Source: Cyclobacteriaceae bacterium
GTDB taxonomy: Bacteria > Bacteroidota > Bacteroidia > Cytophagales > Cyclobacteriaceae
Assembly: GCA_025363495.1 (NCBI GenBank)
Contig: JANYDR010000127.1
Location: 1-32,390, forward strand
Reading direction: 5' to 3'
DNA length: 32,390 bases
Position 1 is the stretch's first letter, and each line of letters starts with the position of its first letter. Below the pieces are notes generated by a model that had not been told where the DNA came from, did not search any database, and saw only the letters and a program-made list of their open reading frames with translations. The position numbers and the translations under genes were made by a program. Below, in pieces: positions 22,076 to 29,840 of this stretch.

Positions 22076-24433
22076 ATGAAAAAAATCATTTTCCTGCTAT
22101 TTGTTGGTTTCGCCACCCAGGCCCAGCAACTGGCACCTCTTACCGTAGAAAAAATTATGCGCGATCCCAAGTGGATTGGCGTTGCTCCAACCAATGTGTT
22201 CTGGGGTGAGGATAGCAAGCAACTTTACTTCAACTGGAATCCTGAGAAAAATGCTGGTGATTCATTATATACTATTTCTCTTATCAGTCGCGTTCCACAA
22301 AAGGTTAGTCCGGCTGTCAGAAGAGTCCTTCCATCTCAGAATGGAAACTATAATCGCACCAGCACTAAAAAAGTGTATGAAAAAAACGGAGATGTTTTTC
22401 TCCTTGACATCATTACCGGTAAGATCACGCAGATAACTTTCACCAACGAACGCGAATTCAATCCAGCGTTCTCGTTGAATGAAACAAAAATACTGTTCAC
22501 CGCAGCTTCGAACTTGTATAGCTGGGAAATCGGCACGGGTACCTTTACACAACTTACCGATTTCCGAAAGGGCACCAAAAAGGCTGACGCAAAACTGACA
22601 GAGCAAGATAAGTGGTTGAAGGCTGATCAGCTTGCTTACTTTCAGATATTAAGGGAACGCAACGCCAATAGAAAAGCAAGTGAAAAAATTCAAAAGGCGG
22701 ATCGTCCCGATCGTCCAAAAGAGATTTATATAGAAGAAAAAAATGTTGACCAGATTCAACTAAGCCCAGATGGAAAAACTGTTACGTTTCGTTTAACAAA
22801 AACGTCGGGGGCCAAGACCACCATTGTTCCAAGCTATGTTACAGAATCCGGATTTACGGAAGATATTTCGTCACGCACAAAAGTGGGAGCGCCTCAAAAT
22901 GTTTCCGAGTTATGGGTGTATTCAATTGCCAAAGACACTGTGCTGGCAGTTAAAACCAATGACATTCCGGGAATTAATGATCCCACGGATTTCAGTAAAG
23001 ACTATAAAGTCAAACCGGTTAAAGAGCCGGCAAAAGATGATAAGGCAAAAGACAAAAAGCCAGAGTCAAGACCAGTAACACTTATCGGTCCATTCTGGAG
23101 CGACGATGGAAAAAATAATATAGTTATCGCGCGTGCCCAGGATAACAAGGACCGCTGGTTGCTTTCGCTTGACGTCGCTACTCAGAAATTAAAAGCGATT
23201 GACCGCTTACGTGATGAAGCATGGATCACCGGTTTTGGTTTTGGTGGGAGTGCCTTTGGCTGGATCAGCAGCAACCAGATCTGGTTCCAGTCGGAAGAGT
23301 CAGGTTATGCGCATCTGTATACTTACGATTTTACATCGGATAAAAAACAAGCCCTGACATCTGGCAAGTACGAAGTGCAGACGATCGACCTTTCCAAAGA
23401 CAAAAAGTTTTTTTACCTCACTACAAACGAAATTCATCCTGGTGAAAAACAATTTTATAAGCTCCCTGTAACCGGTGGTAAGGCTGAGAAATTAACCACC
23501 CTTACTGGCGCAAATGAAGTTACTGTTTCTCCCGATGGGAAGTGGCTGGCCATTCGCTATTCGTACAGTAATAAGCCATGGGAACTTTACTTACAGGAAA
23601 ATAAAACCGGAGCAAAGCCACAACAGATAACAAATTCTTTGACTGAGGAATTTAAATCATATGCCTGGAAGGATCCCGAAGTAACAACATTTAAAGCACG
23701 CGATGGTGCTGAAGTTTATACACGCGTATTCAAACCGGCTAACCCGAATGGTGCTGCGGTAGTTTTTGTACACGGTGCAGGTTATCTTCAGAATGCACAT
23801 AAATGGTGGAGCAATTACTTCCGTGAATACATGTTTCATAATCTATTGGCCGACCGGGGCTATACTGTTCTTGATATGGATTACCGTGCGAGTGCTGGAT
23901 ACGGCCGTGACTGGCGTACTGGCATTTACCGCTTCATGGGAGGAAAAGATCTGACTGACAATGTTGATGGAGCAAAATGGTTAGTTGAAAAATACAATGT
24001 CGATCCGAAGCGCATTGGTATCTATGGTGGATCTTACGGTGGATTCATTACCCTTATGGGAATGTTTACGACGCCAGATGTATTCGCCGCAGGTGCTGCA
24101 CTTCGCCCCGTAACAGATTGGGCGCACTATAATCACGGCTATACAGCCAGCATTCTCAATGAACCGTTTACCGACAGCATTGCTTATGCAAAAAGTTCAC
24201 CGTTGTATTATGCATCCGGTTTGAAAGGACATCTTCTCATTTGTCATGGAATGGTCGATGTGAATGTCCATTTTGAAGATGCAGTTCGTTTAACGCAACG
24301 TCTCATTGAACTTGGAAAAAATAATTGGGAGCTTGCCGTTTACCCTGTAGAAGACCATGGCTTTGTCGAGCCAAGTAGTTGGACAGATGAGTATAAGAGG
24401 ATACTTAAATTGTTTGAGGAGAATCTGAAATAA
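22076..24433 (+). CDS. S9-family serine peptidase (dipeptidyl peptidase IV-like)
   Basis: A 785-residue secreted peptidase with a signal peptide (MKKIIFLLFVGFATQAQQ). An N-terminal beta-propeller of WD-like repeats (about 30-530, for example LSPDGKTVTFRL and VSPDGKWLAIRYS) is followed by an alpha/beta-hydrolase domain (about 550-785). The catalytic triad is Ser653 in GGSYGG, Asp728 in HGMVDVNV and His761 in EDHGF; the spacing is close to that of DPP IV. The oxyanion Tyr-type segment DYRASAGYGRDW is also present. It releases dipeptides, probably after Pro or Ala, from periplasmic peptides; the specificity is inferred. A Lys/Asp-rich low-complexity insertion (EPAKDDKAKDKKPESRP, near 325-340) lies between propeller blades. 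Confidence 0.93.
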   Translation: MKKIIFLLFVGFATQAQQLAPLTVEKIMRDPKWIGVAPTNVFWGEDSKQLYFNWNPEKNAGDSLYTISLISRVPQKVSPAVRRVLPSQNGNYNRTSTKKVYEKNGDVFLLDIITGKITQITFTNEREFNPAFSLNETKILFTAASNLYSWEIGTGTFTQLTDFRKGTKKADAKLTEQDKWLKADQLAYFQILRERNANRKASEKIQKADRPDRPKEIYIEEKNVDQIQLSPDGKTVTFRLTKTSGAKTTIVPSYVTESGFTEDISSRTKVGAPQNVSELWVYSIAKDTVLAVKTNDIPGINDPTDFSKDYKVKPVKEPAKDDKAKDKKPESRPVTLIGPFWSDDGKNNIVIARAQDNKDRWLLSLDVATQKLKAIDRLRDEAWITGFGFGGSAFGWISSNQIWFQSEESGYAHLYTYDFTSDKKQALTSGKYEVQTIDLSKDKKFFYLTTNEIHPGEKQFYKLPVTGGKAEKLTTLTGANEVTVSPDGKWLAIRYSYSNKPWELYLQENKTGAKPQQITNSLTEEFKSYAWKDPEVTTFKARDGAEVYTRVFKPANPNGAAVVFVHGAGYLQNAHKWWSNYFREYMFHNLLADRGYTVLDMDYRASAGYGRDWRTGIYRFMGGKDLTDNVDGAKWLVEKYNVDPKRIGIYGGSYGGFITLMGMFTTPDVFAAGAALRPVTDWAHYNHGYTASILNEPFTDSIAYAKSSPLYYASGLKGHLLICHGMVDVNVHFEDAVRLTQRLIELGKNNWELAVYPVEDHGFVEPSSWTDEYKRILKLFEENLK

Positions 24434-24439
24434 TTAATC

Positions 24440-24559
24440 AATTTGAAGATTTGAAAATTTGAAAATGTTCCTGTTCATAATTAGATCAGGTACCGAATTA
24501 CAATACGGTTAGCAACTCCTGTTCAACAGCTCCGCTCAGCATTTTCAAATCTTCAAATT
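24440..24559. repeat. Inverted ATTTGAAAATTTG repeat after the S9 peptidase gene
   Basis: Left arm 24440-24467 is made of AATTTGAAGATTTGAAAA words; right arm 24540-24559 is its exact reverse complement over 20 bp, one 8-bp word shorter. The element spans 120 bp with a 72-bp spacer and begins six bases after the stop codon. Confidence 0.8.
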
Positions 24560-24620
24560 ACGCGATCGCATAAAATGGAGTGCTTTTTAAAGAAATCCAT
24601 ATCTTTAATAAAAACACCCA

Positions 24621-25529
24621 GTGGGTATCGACGAAATCCATCTCAACTTCAATCAAAATAATCTCTGGGTGCTGAACCTGTGTCTTGCCTTCATCATGTT
24701 TGGTGTGGCGCTTGATTTGAAAGTTGAGGACTTTAAACGGATAGCATTATCACCAAAGGCTTCTTTTATAGGACTTGCGTCACAGTTTATACTACTTCCT
24801 TTTGTTACTTATCTTCTCGTACTGATCATTCAACCCCAACCAAGCATTGCACTTGGTATGATGCTGGTAGCGGCGTGTCCGGGTGGGAATATTTCCAATT
24901 TCCTTACGCATCTTTCCAAAGGTAATACGGCGTTATCTGTTACACTCACTGCCATTGGCACCGTACTCGCCATTGTAATGACTCCATTCAACCTGGGATT
25001 ATGGGCAAGCATGTATGAACCTACTTCCAGACTTTTAAAAGAAGTGCAACTTGACCCTATTGATCTTTTCCAATCGATTTTATTACTAGCCGGATTGCCA
25101 TTGACTATCGGAATGATCTTCACCCATTACTATCCCGATATTGCCGCAAAAGTTTCAAAAGCTATTAAGCCTTTGTCGATAATAATTTTTGTGGGCTTTA
25201 TCATTATTGCTTTTGCAAATAATGTTGATCATTTCATTTCGCACATACACATGGTTGTGATAATTGTCTTTATTCACAACGCCGCCGCACTCCTGACAGG
25301 TTATTTATCAGCAAAGAGTTTTGGGCTCTCATTGGCCGATCAAAAATCTATTACTATCGAGACCGGCATTCAGAATTCGGGTCTGGGATTATTCCTGATT
25401 TTCAGTTTCTTTAATGGCCTTGGCGGAATGGCTTTTGTGGCGGCATGGTGGGGAATATGGCATATCATATCCGGTTTAATCATCGCGACTTATTGGTCTG
25501 GCAAAGTCACTAGTTCTCAACCCGCCTGA
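24621..25529 (+). CDS. Bile acid:sodium symporter (BASS) family transporter
   Basis: A 302-residue membrane protein with nine or ten helices. Family marks are AACPGGNISNFLTHLSKGNTALSV, shortened here to CPGGNISNFLTHLSKGN, in the first crossing region, and ETGIQNSGLGLFL in the second. Each is one half of the inverted repeat that forms the sodium sites. Members import small organic anions such as bile acids, pantoate, pyruvate or 2-keto acids with sodium; the substrate here is unknown. The start is GTG at 24621: there is no in-frame ATG before it, and the first hydrophobic helix begins after 14 residues. The next gene follows after 2 bp, so both are likely one transcript. Confidence 0.9.
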   Translation: MGIDEIHLNFNQNNLWVLNLCLAFIMFGVALDLKVEDFKRIALSPKASFIGLASQFILLPFVTYLLVLIIQPQPSIALGMMLVAACPGGNISNFLTHLSKGNTALSVTLTAIGTVLAIVMTPFNLGLWASMYEPTSRLLKEVQLDPIDLFQSILLLAGLPLTIGMIFTHYYPDIAAKVSKAIKPLSIIIFVGFIIIAFANNVDHFISHIHMVVIIVFIHNAAALLTGYLSAKSFGLSLADQKSITIETGIQNSGLGLFLIFSFFNGLGGMAFVAAWWGIWHIISGLIIATYWSGKVTSSQPA

Positions 25530-25531
25530 CC

Positions 25532-26566
25532 TTGCAGCGGTTATGGTATTATTTTCTTTGCGTTTATGTTCGTTGTGGATTGCGATTCTATTTTAAAAGA
25601 ATCATCATTCATGGAAGAGAAAATATTCCATCAGGACCTGTAATTTTTGCCGCCAATCACCAAAACGCTTTCATGGACGCGTTGCTGATTGTTTGTTTTA
25701 ATTCTCACTTCACACATTTTCTCACGCGCGCCGACATTTTTAAAAAACCTTTTACCCGATGGATACTCACCACGCTCAACATGGTTCCCATTTACCGCAT
25801 TCGTGACGGCTGGCAGTCATTATCAGAGAACCTGAAAACATTTGAAGCCTGTTACCAAATCTTTACAAAAAATGAGGCAGTAGTTATTTTCCCTGAAGGA
25901 AACCATGGTGGTCAGAGGAGACTTCGCCCACTCAGCAAAGGCTTTGCCCGAATTGCTTTTGAAGCATTGCAAAAAAATCCCGAATTGAAAATCTCTATTG
26001 TCCCGGTGGGTTTGAATTATTCCGATCACAAAGCGTTCCGCGGAAGCGTGAGTATTTATTTTGGGAAGCCCATATTGGCTAACGATTATTTTAAAGAAAA
26101 TCTTCCATCCGGAGCAGGACAATTACGTGATGATTTAAGTTTTCAACTGAAGCAATTGATAACTCATGTAGAAAATGCCGATGAATACAATTCTATTATT
26201 CAGAAGCTGGAGAATTCTACTCCGGATTTCCTTGACCCTGTCAAGACCAATTTAGCGATTTCAAAAATTGAGAATGGAGAAGAGCTACCAACTGGTTCTC
26301 CGTTAATTAAAAAAAATTACAGCCCGGGCCTACTTCACTATCTGGCGTTACTAATAAATTTTATTCCACTCATGCTATGGAAAAAAATTAACAATGAAAT
26401 TAAAGACCCGGTCTTTACTACTTCTTTGAAATTTGGTGTGGGAATTTTCGTTTTTCCCTTTTTTTATTTGTTGATCAGCCAGATCGTTTATTCAATTTGG
26501 GGGGCGGTGGCAGCTTTCGGATGGGTGGTGATCTCGTTTCCTTCCATGCTATTCTACCGCAAATAA
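25532..26566 (+). CDS. PlsC-type lysophospholipid acyltransferase
   Basis: A 344-residue membrane-associated enzyme that moves a fatty acyl group onto a lysophospholipid or a related acceptor. The HX4D motif is NHQNAFMD (His43, Asp48), block III is FPEGNHGG, and block IV is the PVGLNYSD segment. Block II is near FKKPFTRWILTTLNMVPIYR. Two or three C-terminal transmembrane helices (about 270-290 and 300-340) extend it beyond the simplest members. The start is TTG at 25532, only two bases after the transporter stop; an in-frame stop at 25511 and the lack of any ATG make TTG the best choice. The acceptor is not shown by sequence. Confidence 0.9.
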   Translation: MQRLWYYFLCVYVRCGLRFYFKRIIIHGRENIPSGPVIFAANHQNAFMDALLIVCFNSHFTHFLTRADIFKKPFTRWILTTLNMVPIYRIRDGWQSLSENLKTFEACYQIFTKNEAVVIFPEGNHGGQRRLRPLSKGFARIAFEALQKNPELKISIVPVGLNYSDHKAFRGSVSIYFGKPILANDYFKENLPSGAGQLRDDLSFQLKQLITHVENADEYNSIIQKLENSTPDFLDPVKTNLAISKIENGEELPTGSPLIKKNYSPGLLHYLALLINFIPLMLWKKINNEIKDPVFTTSLKFGVGIFVFPFFYLLISQIVYSIWGAVAAFGWVVISFPSMLFYRK

Positions 26567-26624
26567 TACGCCGCCTGAATAAATTTTTAATTAATGGGAT
26601 CAAAAGAGTGGCTACCTTTCCGAC

Positions 26625-26744
26625 GAATACATTTCCCACGGATTAACACAGATAAAAATACACACGGAGTTTTTGTTACTGTCTTATTGAGTTCGGCGAA
26701 AATTGGCATATATTTTATCTGTGTCATCCGTGGGAAATGCATTC
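26625..26744. repeat. Inverted repeat with CCCACGGAT/ATCCGTGGG ends
   Basis: Left arm 26625-26660 and right arm 26711-26744 are near-perfect reverse complements over about 34 bases (gaat[a/g]catttcccacggat, then acacagataaaa). The spacer is 50 bp. It lies in the 213-bp gap between the acyltransferase and M28 genes, and the right arm ends 35 bp before the ATG. A diverged single arm is found at 21297-21318. Confidence 0.8.
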
Positions 26745-26779
26745 ATTTCAACCCTTAATCATAACCTACCTTACACCAC

Positions 26780-28234
26780 ATGAAAAATCTCTTATTAAAA
26801 CTTGGCGTTCTATCAATGGCCCTGGGTCTCTTTACGGCCTGCCAGAAGAAAGAAACGGAGAGCGAAACATTTGCCCGTATAAACAAGGAAGTGCTTCAGA
26901 ATTCCAAAGCATACTCAACGCTTAAAGAAGCCACCTCTACGATCGGTCACCGCCTTACCGGATCCGACAATGGTCATAAGGCTGAAGAGTATACCTATAA
27001 TAAATTCAAAGAATATGGTTTTGACGATGTGAAATTCCAGGAGTTCGAAGTGGAAGCCTGGGCACGGGGAAGTATCGCCGTTACAATTGATGGAGATTCT
27101 GTTTCTGCTGTTACGCTTGGACATTCTCCTATCTATTCAGACGTTACCGGTGAAGTGGTTGACATGGGCAACGGATTGGAAATGGATTATGAAGGCCGAC
27201 AAGATGCAGTAAAGGGCAAGATCGCATTCATTTACATCGGCATATTGGATGGAAGCAAAGAAGGTATTCACAATCTTCACCGCAGTGAGAAAACCGCCAT
27301 CGCCATTAATCACGGAGCAAAGGGTGTTATTATTTTCAATCAGGTTGATAAAGGCGTATTGCTTACAGGCACAGCATCGGTTACAGGAGAATTAATTGCA
27401 ATTCCCGCAGTATGTATCAGCAAAGAAAGTGGAACAGCGTTGAAAGCAAAATTAAAATCCAAAAAGATACAAGCGCACATTGTGATGACAAATCACAGTG
27501 ACATGATCAAAGCGAGAAACGTGATTGCTGCGCTGAAAGGATCTGAGCTTCCCAACGAACGCATTGTTATTGGCGGGCATCTCGATTCATGGGATCTTGC
27601 AACGGGGGCCATCGATAACGGCATAGGATCATTTTCAATTCTTGATATGGCACGTGCTTTCAAGGCAAATAAACTTGCGCCTAAGAGAACGATAGAGTTC
27701 GTGATGTTCATGGGAGAAGAACAGGGTTTGCTTGGATCAAGATATATGGTTGACCAGGCCGTGAAAAACGGATCAATAGAGAATATAAAATATATGATGA
27801 ACTGCGATATGAGCGGCAATCCTATCGGCATCAACGCTGGTGGCAAACTGACGGACACTACATTTTATAAAACGCTTGGAGCTGAGATTCAAAAGATCGA
27901 TACGTTATTTAAAAATAAATTTTCAAAGGGATCAGGATTGCATAGCGATCACCAGCCGTTTATGCTGGAGGGAGTTCCGGTTGTTTCTATGATCAGCAAC
28001 CTCGACCGCTCGATCTATGGATGTTATCATTCAGACTGCGATGATTTTAACCTTGTAAATGAAGAGCATTTAAAGACAACAGCCCGTTTTGGCACAATGA
28101 TTTTGTACGGACTGGCAAATGCTGATAACCTTCCGGCTAAGAAGATGGATAGTGAAACCACGAAACAGTTTATGATAGACAATAATCTGAAAGAGCCATT
28201 GATTCTTGCCGGAGATTGGAAATGGGAGAAGTAG
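26780..28234 (+). CDS. M28-family zinc peptidase lipoprotein with PA domain
   Basis: A 484-residue lipoprotein with lipobox FTAC and Cys21. A protease-associated (PA) domain is inserted at about 125-235, before and within the peptidase fold. The two-zinc M28 site is complete: His267 (GGHLDSW), Asp279 (GAIDNG), Glu313 and Glu314 (GEEQG), Asp343 (NCDMSG) and His417 (CYHSDCDD). Glu313 is the general base. Relatives are aminopeptidases or carboxypeptidases of the glutamate carboxypeptidase II group; the specificity cannot be read from the sequence. It is probably exposed in the periplasm or on the outer membrane, working with the upstream S9 peptidase on peptide breakdown. A 15-bp palindrome lies 12 bp after the stop. 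Confidence 0.93.
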   Translation: MKNLLLKLGVLSMALGLFTACQKKETESETFARINKEVLQNSKAYSTLKEATSTIGHRLTGSDNGHKAEEYTYNKFKEYGFDDVKFQEFEVEAWARGSIAVTIDGDSVSAVTLGHSPIYSDVTGEVVDMGNGLEMDYEGRQDAVKGKIAFIYIGILDGSKEGIHNLHRSEKTAIAINHGAKGVIIFNQVDKGVLLTGTASVTGELIAIPAVCISKESGTALKAKLKSKKIQAHIVMTNHSDMIKARNVIAALKGSELPNERIVIGGHLDSWDLATGAIDNGIGSFSILDMARAFKANKLAPKRTIEFVMFMGEEQGLLGSRYMVDQAVKNGSIENIKYMMNCDMSGNPIGINAGGKLTDTTFYKTLGAEIQKIDTLFKNKFSKGSGLHSDHQPFMLEGVPVVSMISNLDRSIYGCYHSDCDDFNLVNEEHLKTTARFGTMILYGLANADNLPAKKMDSETTKQFMIDNNLKEPLILAGDWKWEK

Positions 28235-28246
28235 TTGTGAATTATA

Positions 28247-28289
28247 AGTTATGAATTATGAAAGTGGCGGAGTCTCATAATTCATAACT
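28247..28289. repeat. Perfect 15-bp ATTATGAATTATG-type palindrome between converging genes
   Basis: AGTTATGAATTATGA (28247-28261) and TCATAATTCATAACT (28275-28289) pair perfectly around a 13-nt loop. It lies between the M28 gene (plus) and the metallo-hydrolase gene (minus), 18 bp before the latter's stop, and could serve as a terminator for both strands although no strong T run follows. Confidence 0.75.
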
Positions 28290-28307
28290 ATTTCTAGACA
28301 TTACAAA

Positions 28308-29282
28308 TCATAGGTGGAGTAAATCCTTCCGGATCAAAAAAGAAAATCCTTCAAACTTAAATTCAAGTACATCTTTTGCAAAAGGACTTTTAGCGCCCTC
28401 CAACAGCTTTCCTTCTTTCTTACCTGCACGAACAAGTGCAAGTCCCTCCCTTACCTCTACCAGTCGTGTGGGAGAAATTAATGGAAGATTATGAGCTGGC
28501 AGTAGATATTTCAGATCAGGAACGAGTAAAGCAAGGCGCGTGATTGTTTTTTCATATGCATCAAGGTCCGTTCCCGGAAAAAACAGCCAAAGCGGACCCT
28601 CATAATAGGTGTCACCTGTCCATAACAAACCATTAGCTCGATCAAGCAGTGCAACGCAATCAGGGGTGTGTCCGGGAATAATAAAAACTTCAAGTTGTCT
28701 CCCTCCCAGATCTAAAATAGATCCATCATGAATATAATCAGTCAATTTATAAGGACGGATATGATAATTCGCTGTATCAACCGTCGGTAAGGTTTCCGGA
28801 CAAAGCGATGCTACCGTTACCTCCTGTTTGATTGCCTCATGCGACCAGCCTTGAGAACTCTTTTTCGTATAAGCAGTATCCACTCCAAGAATTGAATCAA
28901 AGTCAGCATTACCACCAATATGATCGTAATGAGTATGAGAATTGATAACCGTGATTGGCAAAGAAGTTAATTCTTTTACAACCAACTGTATGGAGTCCAG
29001 TCCCATCCCGGTATCAAAAAGCAGTGCTTTCTCTGATCCAATAATTAAATACGAGATTACCTGCTGCCAATTATACGGTTCATAAATAGCATAAACATTG
29101 TCCGTAACGGGATAAACTTTAAACCATGGATGTTTGGTCCCAATCTCCTTATATTTTTCATAGCCTTTCCGGAAAGGATGATCACACCATTTTTCATTTT
29201 CCGCTGACTTGGGGGAACAGGAAATAAAAATGATTGCAAAAAATGAGAAGATAAAGGGCGTTGCATTTCTGAGATTCTTCAA
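28308..29282 (-). CDS. Metallo-beta-lactamase-fold hydrolase lipoprotein
   Basis: A 324-residue lipoprotein (hydrophobic segment, lipobox FISC, Cys22) with an MBL-fold catalytic domain. Zinc-site residues: HTHYDH (His116, His118, Asp120, His121), His205 in IPGHTPD, Asp224 in TGDTYYEG and His264 in LPAHNLP. The overall pattern is that of broad-specificity MBL-fold hydrolases rather than of class B beta-lactamases; the substrate is unknown. The start is TTG (29280-29282): an in-frame stop lies three codons upstream and the signal peptide begins directly at this codon. Converges with the M28 gene. Confidence 0.9.
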   Translation of the reverse strand: MKNLRNATPFIFSFFAIIFISCSPKSAENEKWCDHPFRKGYEKYKEIGTKHPWFKVYPVTDNVYAIYEPYNWQQVISYLIIGSEKALLFDTGMGLDSIQLVVKELTSLPITVINSHTHYDHIGGNADFDSILGVDTAYTKKSSQGWSHEAIKQEVTVASLCPETLPTVDTANYHIRPYKLTDYIHDGSILDLGGRQLEVFIIPGHTPDCVALLDRANGLLWTGDTYYEGPLWLFFPGTDLDAYEKTITRLALLVPDLKYLLPAHNLPLISPTRLVEVREGLALVRAGKKEGKLLEGAKSPFAKDVLEFKFEGFSFLIRKDLLHL

Positions 29283-29341
29283 GGTTGATCAGGTTTAGGG
29301 TAAACCAATTTATGAAAAACTTGTGAAAGAAGAATGGATGG

Positions 29342-29382
29342 GTGTTGGTGAAAACACCAACACAGCCGAACACCAACACAGC
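29342..29382. repeat. GTGTTGGTG hairpin plus direct repeat
   Basis: GTGTTGGTG (29342-29350), loop AAAA, CACCAACAC (29355-29363) give a perfect 9-bp stem. The 12-mer caccaacacagc (29355-29366) is then repeated at 29371-29382. It lies in the 108-bp gap downstream of the small 83-residue gene and upstream of the metallo-hydrolase gene. Confidence 0.65.
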
Positions 29383-29390
29383 TGAGCGGT

Positions 29391-29642
29391 TTACTTTCTA
29401 TACTTATCAACCACAGAGCGCGGTATAATCTGACTTAAAAGAAATTTACTGCACGAATCGGTGAAAAAAATCACCTCTGTCTTTTGCCACGTAGCGCAAG
29501 CACCAAGACCATCTACTTCATAATTGCACAAAGAGACCGACTCACCGCTCGGACTCTTGTGCTTGATCTGATAATATTTTGAATTATCGCACTCCCCGCA
29601 ACGGCTAAAAATTATAAGACAGAAAATGATTAAGTATTTCAT
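29391..29642 (-). CDS. Small secreted Cys-containing protein of unknown function
   Basis: An 83-residue protein with a short hydrophobic N-terminus (MKYLIIFCLIIFSRC). Cys15 is preceded by FSR, not a good lipobox, so a lipoprotein is possible but not clear. The remainder has Cys18, Cys39, Cys49 and Cys64, enough for disulfides in the periplasm. The charged C-terminus ends in VVDKYRK. No family is recognised. Evidence that it is real: start codon, signal-like segment, unlike-random composition and no competing gene on the other strand. Codon use is unremarkable. Confidence 0.5.
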   Translation of the reverse strand: MKYLIIFCLIIFSRCGECDNSKYYQIKHKSPSGESVSLCNYEVDGLGACATWQKTEVIFFTDSCSKFLLSQIIPRSVVDKYRK

Positions 29643-29840
29643 CGTTCAAAAGTACCTGTTCATACCCTCAGACAGTCGGCTGGTAAATGGTACTTAACGG
29701 CAAAAGCGTTAAGTGGCAATTGAGAACGCCGAGTTAACATGAACAGACATTAATTGTATTAAAAAATTGTGCCAGGACAAAAACGGATCACTACGCGATA
29801 TGCGTAGCGGCACAGGCCTCATGAAAAATTGTGCTAATGT
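29643..29840. other. Gap downstream of hutF with hairpins
   Basis: No gene. ACTTAACG (29692-29699) and CGTTAAGT (29707-29714) form a perfect 8-bp hairpin. The word AAAAATTGTGC occurs at 29762 and again at about 29824. The likely terminator of the hut operon is listed separately. Confidence 0.55.
29761..29814 (-). terminator. Probable terminator of the hutG-hutF operon
   Basis: On the minus strand an outer TGTGCC/GGCACA pair (29809-29814 with 29768-29773) encloses an inner CTACGC/GCGTAG hairpin (29802-29807 with 29791-29796). The structure is followed by AATTTTTT (29761-29768). It lies 27 bp after the hutF stop. Confidence 0.6.
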
